Source: Mycobacterium sp. 1164985.4
GTDB taxonomy: Bacteria > Actinomycetota > Actinomycetes > Mycobacteriales > Mycobacteriaceae
Reading direction: 5' to 3'
Assembly: GCF_001668575.1 (NCBI RefSeq)
Contig: NZ_LZMD01000079.1
Coordinates: 62,001 to 126,000 of the forward strand
Length of the DNA: 64,000 nt
Position numbers and translations under genes: made by a program. This document shows, in pieces, positions 59,170-64,000 of the stretch. Under the pieces are notes generated by a model. The model was not told where the DNA came from and did not search any database. It saw only the letters and a program-made list of their open reading frames with translations. Each line of letters opens with the position of its first letter. Positions within the stretch are counted from its first letter, which is position 1.

Positions 59170-60008
59170 GCTCGTCTCCTGTGGGCGGCGCGGCTTCTGG
59201 CCCGGCGCGCGAAGTAGCGGCCGTCGACCACCTCGAGGGAGATCGCCTGGCCGAACGCCTTCGAAAGATTCTCGGCGGTCAGCACATCCGGGAGCAGCCC
59301 GGAGTCGACCACCTTGCCTTCGGACAGGATCAGGCCGTGTGAGAACCCGCGCGGAATCTCCTCGACGTGGTGGGTCACCAACACCATCGCCGGCGCATCC
59401 GGATCGGCGGCCAGATCCTCGAGGCGGGCAAGGAGTTCCTCGCGACCGCCGAGGTCGAGTCCGGCGGCAGGCTCGTCGAGCAGCAGCAGTTCGGGGTCGG
59501 TCATCATCGACCGCGCGATGAGCACGCGTTTGCGCTCGCCTTCGGACAACGTGCCGTATCTGCGCTCGGCCAGGTGTTCGGCGCCGACGCTTTCGAGCAT
59601 GTCGATCGCCTGCTCGTAGTCGACGTCGTCATAAGCCTCACGCCAGCGGCCCAGCACCGCGTAGCCCGCGGAGACCACCAGATCGCGGACCACCTCCTCG
59701 TCGGGCACCCGCTGCGACAACGCCGAACTGCTGAGGCCGACCCTCGCACGCAGTTCGGACATGTCGGTTCGGCCGAGCCGTTCGCCGAGCACGTAGGCCG
59801 TCCCCGACGACGGGTGCTCCAAGGCGGCGGCGATGCGCAGCAGCGACGTCTTACCGGCGCCGTTCGGGCCGATCACCACCCAGCGTTCGTCGAGTTCGAC
59901 CGCCCAGGTGATGGGCCCGACCAGCGTCTGACCGCCGCGCCGCAGCGACACCTTGGCGAAGTCGATCAGCACATCGGGGTCGGCTGCATCTCCTTCGGCG
60001 GCGGGCAC
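59166..60008 (-). CDS. ABC transporter ATP-binding protein (Rv3041c-like)
   Basis: A 280-residue ATPase: VVIGPNGAGKTSLLRIAAAL (Walker A), LSEGERKRVLIARSMM (signature), LLLLDEPAAGLDLGGREELLARL (Walker B and D-loop), MVLVTHHVEEIPRG (H-loop). It resembles YdbA/ModF-type stand-alone ATPases; no permease is coded beside it. The start GTG 60008 (VPAAEGD) was chosen because upstream codons are out of family; it overlaps the end of the YczE-type gene by 43 bases. Last bases overlap the Nudix start (ATGA). Confidence 0.85.
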   Translation of the reverse strand: MPAAEGDAADPDVLIDFAKVSLRRGGQTLVGPITWAVELDERWVVIGPNGAGKTSLLRIAAALEHPSSGTAYVLGERLGRTDMSELRARVGLSSSALSQRVPDEEVVRDLVVSAGYAVLGRWREAYDDVDYEQAIDMLESVGAEHLAERRYGTLSEGERKRVLIARSMMTDPELLLLDEPAAGLDLGGREELLARLEDLAADPDAPAMVLVTHHVEEIPRGFSHGLILSEGKVVDSGLLPDVLTAENLSKAFGQAISLEVVDGRYFARRARSRAAHRRRA

Positions 60009-60712
60009 TCGCCCATCGTAGTCAGGCGACTCGTGCGTGATTTCGTTCGCCCGGCGATCGATTTCACGCCCAAATCGCGCGTGCGCCTGCGGCGAGCCTC
60101 GGCGACGGAAGTCCAACCGCTCGCCGCCACCACCTTCTCCGGCGTGATCCGCAGGAAGAACTGCACCAGCGGGCCGATCCCGAACGCGTAGACGACGGTT
60201 CCGACGCCGACCGTGCCGCCGAGCAGCCATCCGGCCACCAGCACCGTCGCCTCGATCGACGTGCGGACCAGCCGCACCGACAGCCCGGTGCGCTCGACGA
60301 GGCCGGTCATCAACCCGTCGCGCGGGCCGGGCCCGAGGCCGGCGCCGACGTAGAGCACGGTGCTGACCGCGTTGAGCACCACTGCGCCGACCATCATCGC
60401 GATGCGCAGCGGCATCGACGTGGGCGTCGGCAGCAGCCACAGGCCCGCATCGACCGTGACCGCGATGACGACGACGTTGGCCACGGTGCCCACGCCGGGT
60501 CGGTTGCGCAGCGGAATCCAGGCCAATAGCACGGCCGCCCCCACCACCGCCGACGCCAGCCCAATCGACATCCCGGTGTGCCGGGCCAGTCCCTGATGGA
60601 AGACGTCCCAGGGGTCCAGCCCGAGGCCCGCCCGCACCATCAACGCCATCGAGAAGCCGTAGCCGGTCAACCCGACCATGAGAACCAATCCGCGCGCCGC
60701 GCCCCTACGCAT
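59966..60712 (-). CDS. YczE/YyaS/YitT-family membrane protein
   Basis: A 248-residue membrane protein: ARGLVLMVGLTGYGFSMALMVRAGLGLDPWDVFHQGLARHTGMSIG, GPGPRDGLMTGLVERTGLSVRLVRTSIEATVLVAGWLLGG, VYAFGIGPLVQFFL. These repeated GLGPWD and GPRDGL features with about five to six helices define the YczE group. YczE-type genes are known partners of MocR-type regulators (YczR). Its C-terminus (after about residue 205) is hydrophilic and its coding end overlaps the ABC gene. Cargo unknown. Confidence 0.85.
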   Translation of the reverse strand: MRRGAARGLVLMVGLTGYGFSMALMVRAGLGLDPWDVFHQGLARHTGMSIGLASAVVGAAVLLAWIPLRNRPGVGTVANVVVIAVTVDAGLWLLPTPTSMPLRIAMMVGAVVLNAVSTVLYVGAGLGPGPRDGLMTGLVERTGLSVRLVRTSIEATVLVAGWLLGGTVGVGTVVYAFGIGPLVQFFLRITPEKVVAASGWTSVAEARRRRTRDLGVKSIAGRTKSRTSRLTTMGECPPPKEMQPTPMC

Positions 60713-60860
60713 GGTGGGGAAAGCGCAACTTGATCAGCTCCAGTTCCCGGGCGATCCGCGCGGCGTCGCGGTCAACGTAATCGGAGGGGCTGACCGGCGG
60801 CTGCCAGGCGAGAGAAGCGGCGAGGCGCCTGCCCAGGCGGGGGATCCAGTTCATGCTCAT
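60705..60860 (-). CDS. Small protein upstream of the YczE-type gene
   Basis: A 51-residue protein: MSMNWIPRLGRRLAASLAWQPPVSPSDY followed by VDRDAARIARELELIKLRFPHHA. It is basic in the first half and helix-forming in the second half, with no clear membrane helix. The ATG at 60860 is the likely start; one codon pair later (60854) or a codon at 60911 are options. It overlaps the YczE start by 8 bases. No family recognised, so call it hypothetical. Confidence 0.5.
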   Translation of the reverse strand: MSMNWIPRLGRRLAASLAWQPPVSPSDYVDRDAARIARELELIKLRFPHHA

Positions 60861-60878
60861 ATCGCCATCATCGGGACC

Positions 60879-60918
60879 AACTGGCTTGCCTCTCAATAGC
60901 CAGTTCGGCAATACTGGC
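60879..60918. promoter_or_regulatory. ACTGGC repeats between the YczE operon and mocR (candidate MocR operator)
   Basis: AACTGGC (60879-60885) and GCCAGTT (60899-60905) form a 7-bp inverted repeat with starts 20 bp apart, and a further ACTGGC occurs at 60913-60918. The sites fill the 63-bp gap between divergent genes. MocR regulators bind direct or inverted repeats of this kind near their own gene. Confidence 0.5.
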
Positions 60919-60923
60919 CTGTA

Positions 60924-62366
60924 ATGACGCTTGAGATACCGGCACGTGCGCTCGATGTGGACCGACTGGCCCGCGAGCTGGGTAACTGGCGCACATCCAG
61001 TCGGAGCGGCCCGGCCTATCAGGGCCTGGCCGACGCGATCCGCCTGCTGATCATCGACGGGCGCTTACCCGTTGGCGCGCGCGTGCCCAGCGAACGCGCG
61101 CTCGCCGACGCGCTGCGGGTGTCACGCACCACGGTCACCGCGGCCTATTCGCAGTTGCGGGAGGACGGCTACCTCAACGCCCGCCGCGGCGCCCGCAGCA
61201 CCACGGCGCTTCCCGTCGCGCCCGCGGCCCACGTCGACACTGCGCCCCCGTCGGTGAGCCTCGCCGCGGCCGCGCTGTCGGCACCGGCGGCCGCCGTCAT
61301 GGAGGCCTTCGCCGAGGCCACCCGCGACGTGACGCCGTATCTGCACGCACCGGGACACGAACTCGTCGGCGTCCCGGCCCTGCGACAAGCCATCGCCGAA
61401 AGATATTGCGAGCGAGGCCTTCCCACCGAGCCGGACGAGATCATGGTGACCACCGGCGCGTTGCACGCCATCGGCCTCATCCTCACCACCTATATCCAGC
61501 CCGGCGACCGGGTGCTCGTCGAGCAACCGACGTATCACGGTGCGCTGTCGTCGATCACGACCGCCGGTGCACGCCCCGTCCCGGTCGCGATGACCGAGGA
61601 CGGCTGGGACCTCGACGCGCTGCAGAACGCGCTGCACCAGGTGTCGCCGACCCTGGCGTATCTGATCCCCGACAACCAGAACCCGACCGGGATGACCATG
61701 CCCGCCGCCGATCGAAATCGATTGGCGCGCATTATCACCGAGACCCGCACCCGCACGGTCATCGACGAGACCATCCTCGACATGTGGCTCGACGAACCCG
61801 CGCCCGGGCCCCTGGCCGCTGAGATGAGCTCGCGACGTGATCTCGTGCTGACCATCGGTTCGATGTCGAAGTCGTTCTGGGGCGGCCTACGGGTGGGCTG
61901 GATCCGCGCCGAGCGCGCGACGATCGCCACCATCGCCGCCCTGCGCCCGTCCATCGACATGGGCACCGCAGTGCTCGAACAGTGCGCCGCTGCAAGGCTT
62001 CTCACCCGGCACGATGAGCTGCTGCCGGAGCGGCGCGAGATCCTGCGCAGTCGTCGTGCGTACCTGCTGGCTCTGTTGAGCCGGCATCTGCCCGACTGGG
62101 AACCGGGCCCCGGTGCGGGCGGCATGTCGTTGTGGGTGCGGCTGCCCGCCCCGATGAGCACAGCGCTGTCGGCGGCCGCCTCCCGGCTCGGACTCGAGCT
62201 TCCCGCGGGCCCCCGCTTCGGCGTAGACGGCACCCTCGAGCGGTTCGTCCGCGTGCCCTACGCTCTGCCCGAGGAACAGCTGAGCGAGGCCGTCGAGCTA
62301 CTGGCGCGTGCCTGGCGCAGCGTCACCGGGCTGTCGGCGCCGGAACCCACGACCGTCGTCGTCTAG
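60924..62366 (+). CDS. MocR-family (GntR-aminotransferase) regulator
   Basis: A 480-residue fusion. The N-terminal GntR wHTH is GPAYQGLADAIRLLIIDGRLPVGARVPSERALADALRVSRTTVTAAYSQLREDGYL (about residues 30-85). A linker follows, then an aminotransferase-I-like domain with VTTGALHAIGLIL, PDNQNPTGMTMP and IDETILDMW, and the PLP lysine in SMSKSFWGGLRVGW. The aminotransferase part serves as an effector sensor. Position opposite the YczE gene fits the YczR type. An ATG at 60924 follows a short spacer. Confidence 0.9.
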   Translation: MTLEIPARALDVDRLARELGNWRTSSRSGPAYQGLADAIRLLIIDGRLPVGARVPSERALADALRVSRTTVTAAYSQLREDGYLNARRGARSTTALPVAPAAHVDTAPPSVSLAAAALSAPAAAVMEAFAEATRDVTPYLHAPGHELVGVPALRQAIAERYCERGLPTEPDEIMVTTGALHAIGLILTTYIQPGDRVLVEQPTYHGALSSITTAGARPVPVAMTEDGWDLDALQNALHQVSPTLAYLIPDNQNPTGMTMPAADRNRLARIITETRTRTVIDETILDMWLDEPAPGPLAAEMSSRRDLVLTIGSMSKSFWGGLRVGWIRAERATIATIAALRPSIDMGTAVLEQCAAARLLTRHDELLPERREILRSRRAYLLALLSRHLPDWEPGPGAGGMSLWVRLPAPMSTALSAAASRLGLELPAGPRFGVDGTLERFVRVPYALPEEQLSEAVELLARAWRSVTGLSAPEPTTVVV

Positions 62367-62376
62367 TTCCTGCCCC

Positions 62377-62437
62377 GCGAGCGACCGTGTTTGCCCGTCG
62401 ACACGCCGCGAACTCGCGGACAAATGCGGTCGCCCGC
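62377..62437. repeat. Dispersed palindromic element, copy 2
   Basis: A ~60-bp imperfect hairpin between the convergent mocR and serB2 stops. The left arm GCGAGCGACCGTGTTTG (62377-62393) pairs with CAAATGCGGTCGCCCGC (62421-62437) at 14 of 17 positions. Its first 30 bp match copy 1 (47337-47366) at 26 positions. It may double as the terminator for both genes. Confidence 0.65.
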
Positions 62438-62452
62438 GCGAGACGAAAGGCC

Positions 62453-63694
62453 TCAGTCCGGGATCTCGACGCGGCGGACCACGCCGTCGAGCGCGTCGGC
62501 GGCCTCGATCTCCCCGCGCGTGATTCCCAGAATGAACAGAACGGTGTCCAGGTACGGCTGGCTCAGCGACGCGTCGGCCACCTCCCGCAGCGCCGGCTTG
62601 GCGTTGAACGCCACGCCCAGGCCCGCGGCGGCCAGCATGTCGATGTCGTTGGCGCCGTCGCCCACGGCCACCGTCTGTTCCATCGGCACACCGGCCTGCT
62701 GCGCGAAATCCCGTAGCGCCTTGGCCTTTCCGGGCCGGTCGATGACCGGGCCGATCACTCGGCCGGTCAACTTGCCGTCGACGATCTCGAGCTCGTTCGC
62801 CGCGACGAAGTCCATCATCAACTCGTGCGCGAGCGGCTCGATCACCTGCCGGAAGCCGCCCGACACGATGCCGCAGTGGTAACCCAGCCGCCGCAGCGTC
62901 CGCAGGGTGGTGCGGGCGCCGGGGGTCAACTCGATCTGCTCGGCGACGTCGTCGAGTACCGAGGCGGGCAAACCGGCGAGCGTCGCCACGCGCCGGTGCA
63001 GCGACTCGGCGAAGTCCAGTTCGCCGCGCATCGCCGCCTCGGTGACCTCGGCGACCGCCGCTTCGGCGCCCACCTTGGCCGCCAGCATCTCGATCACCTC
63101 GCCCTGGATCAGGGTCGAGTCGACGTCGAACACGATGAGCCGCTTGCCTCGTCGGGTCAGGCTGTAGTCCTCGACCGCGACGTCGATCTCCTGAGCTACC
63201 GCGACGCGCGCCAGTGTCTGCTGCAGCTCCTCGTAGACCGCTTGGGACGGCACCGACACCCGCAGCTCCAAACCCGTGACCGGGTAGTCGGACACACCGC
63301 GGATCGTGTCGATATTGACCTCGAGCCGCGCGAGTTCGCGCGCCACCACGCCGAACTCCTCGGCGGTGATCGGGCGGCCCAGCACGACGATGCTGTGGGT
63401 CGACGGTTCACGCATGACGGGTTCGCCGTCGCTGCGCTCGATGGTGACGTCGAGGCCCACGTCGCGGATGGCCGCCGTCACCGCGTCGCGCAGTTCCGAG
63501 TTCCCGGCGACCTCTGTCGAACAGCACACGAGCACGCCGAGCGTCAGACGGCCGCGGATCACGACCTGTTCGACGTTGAGCAGTTCGACCCGGTGACGCG
63601 ACAGCACCTCGAACAACGCCGAGGTGACGCCGGGTTGATCGCGGCCCGTGACCGTGATCAGCAGCGACGCGCGTTCGCGTGGTTGAACGGTCAT
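62453..63694 (-). CDS. serB2: Phosphoserine phosphatase with two ACT domains
   Basis: A 413-residue enzyme, last step of serine synthesis. ACT domain 1 (residues about 10-85: LLITVTGRDQPGVTSALFEVLSRH) and ACT 2 (about 100-175: SIVVLGRPITAEEFGVVARELARL) precede the HAD phosphatase. The HAD motifs are LIVFDVDSTLIQGE (nucleophile D190), GIVSGGFRQV, and VAVGDGANDIDMLAAAGLG. The ACT pair binds serine, so this is the SerB2 type of mycobacteria. Divides the window's serine genes: serA lies near the other end. Neighbour of ctaD, as in Rv3042c/Rv3043c. Confidence 0.96.
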   Translation of the reverse strand: MTVQPRERASLLITVTGRDQPGVTSALFEVLSRHRVELLNVEQVVIRGRLTLGVLVCCSTEVAGNSELRDAVTAAIRDVGLDVTIERSDGEPVMREPSTHSIVVLGRPITAEEFGVVARELARLEVNIDTIRGVSDYPVTGLELRVSVPSQAVYEELQQTLARVAVAQEIDVAVEDYSLTRRGKRLIVFDVDSTLIQGEVIEMLAAKVGAEAAVAEVTEAAMRGELDFAESLHRRVATLAGLPASVLDDVAEQIELTPGARTTLRTLRRLGYHCGIVSGGFRQVIEPLAHELMMDFVAANELEIVDGKLTGRVIGPVIDRPGKAKALRDFAQQAGVPMEQTVAVGDGANDIDMLAAAGLGVAFNAKPALREVADASLSQPYLDTVLFILGITRGEIEAADALDGVVRRVEIPD

Positions 63695-63704
63695 GCCGCG
63701 ATCG

Positions 63705-64000
63705 TCAGGTGCGGACGCTCGCGTCGTCCAACCGTGTCACGTCGCCGTCTTCGGGGCCGTGGCTGCGGCCGACGTGCGCCTCGGCGCGCATGCGCTCCAC
63801 CATGTGCGGGTAGTGCAGCTCGAATGCCGGCCGCTCCGAACGGATTCGGGGCAGCTCGGTGAAGTTGTGCCGCGGCGGCGGGCACGACGTCGCCCACTCC
63901 AGCGAGTTGCCGTAACCCCACGGATCATCGACCGTGACCGGCTCGCCGTAGCGCCAGCTCTTGAACACATTCCACACGAACGGCAGCGTCGAGAGTCCGA
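63705..64000 (-). CDS. ctaD: Cytochrome c oxidase subunit I, C-terminal part (cut by the window edge)
   Basis: The last ~97 codons; the start lies beyond base 64000. The visible end is TLPFVWNVFKSWRYGEPVTVDDPWGYGNSLEWATSCPPPRHNFTELP, the typical CtaD tail containing NxLEWATSSPPP. The final stretch continues RPAFELHYPHMVERMRAEAHVG and is hydrophilic. This is subunit I of the aa3 oxidase joined to the bcc complex. The family's heme and copper ligands are not inside the window. It ends 10 bp before serB2 on the same strand. Confidence 0.9.
   Translation of the reverse strand, partial: GLSTLPFVWNVFKSWRYGEPVTVDDPWGYGNSLEWATSCPPPRHNFTELPRIRSERPAFELHYPHMVERMRAEAHVGRSHGPEDGDVTRLDDASVRT

Overview
This is a high-GC actinobacterial chromosome segment. 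Gene content and order match the Mycobacterium tuberculosis interval from gltX (Rv2992c) to ctaD (Rv3043c), so the window is mycobacterial. The carotenoid operon, and the absence of the esx/PPE block that M. tuberculosis carries between lpqA and mnmA, suggest a pigmented non-tuberculous, probably fast-growing species (Mycolicibacterium type). The species assignment is inference. No tRNA, rRNA, CRISPR array, insertion sequence or prophage was seen.

Layout. 1-7.4 kb: partial gltX, a fumarylacetoacetate-hydrolase-family gene and a divergent MFS transporter around a 25-bp palindrome, then leuB, serA and a phytoene-desaturase-like oxidoreductase. 7.4-17.1 kb: a carotenoid island with eight tightly coupled genes, crtE-crtI-crtB-crtYc-crtYd-methyltransferase-crtU-Rieske protein. 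It is followed by a two-gene stress-type cassette behind a SigF-like promoter, then idi and a MerR/CarH-type regulator on the opposite strand. The first seven genes predict phytoene, lycopene, beta-carotene and then the aromatic carotenoid isorenieratene. The methyltransferase and the Rieske enzyme have no assigned step. The start regions of crtE, idi and merR share CGATGC pairs repeated with an 11-bp period, a candidate operator of the regulator.

17.6-31.5 kb: ilvB-ilvN-ilvC behind an apparently leaderless BCAA leader peptide and attenuator; cfp6, a DoxX gene, lppZ, gatCAB with pfkA, an ACT-domain gene and ligA. 31.5-42.8 kb: an MmcQ-like gene, a 4CL-like ligase, a Pro/Ala-rich secreted protein, an SRPBCC-ArsR pair with twin operators, a MetE-like gene, lpqA, mnmA, iscS, two acyltransferases, a nitroreductase and an NAD(P)-binding protein. 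42.9-48.7 kb: etfBA and a polysaccharide cluster (methyltransferase, GH57, GT4) associated in mycobacteria with methylglucose lipopolysaccharide.

48.7-64 kb: an MFS/ArsR-like pair, an IniB-like repetitive Asn/Asp/Gly-rich protein, an LbH acyltransferase, a beta-propeller lipoprotein, the remnant of an AGCS symporter, a secreted DUF3298-like protein, two methyltransferases, a shortened enoyl-CoA hydratase, a Nudix protein, an ABC ATPase, a YczE-type membrane protein with divergent MocR regulator, serB2 and partial ctaD. Most genes are close-packed with ATGA/GTGA stop-start overlaps. Convergent borders often carry perfect hairpins, and a dispersed ~60-bp palindromic element appears twice.
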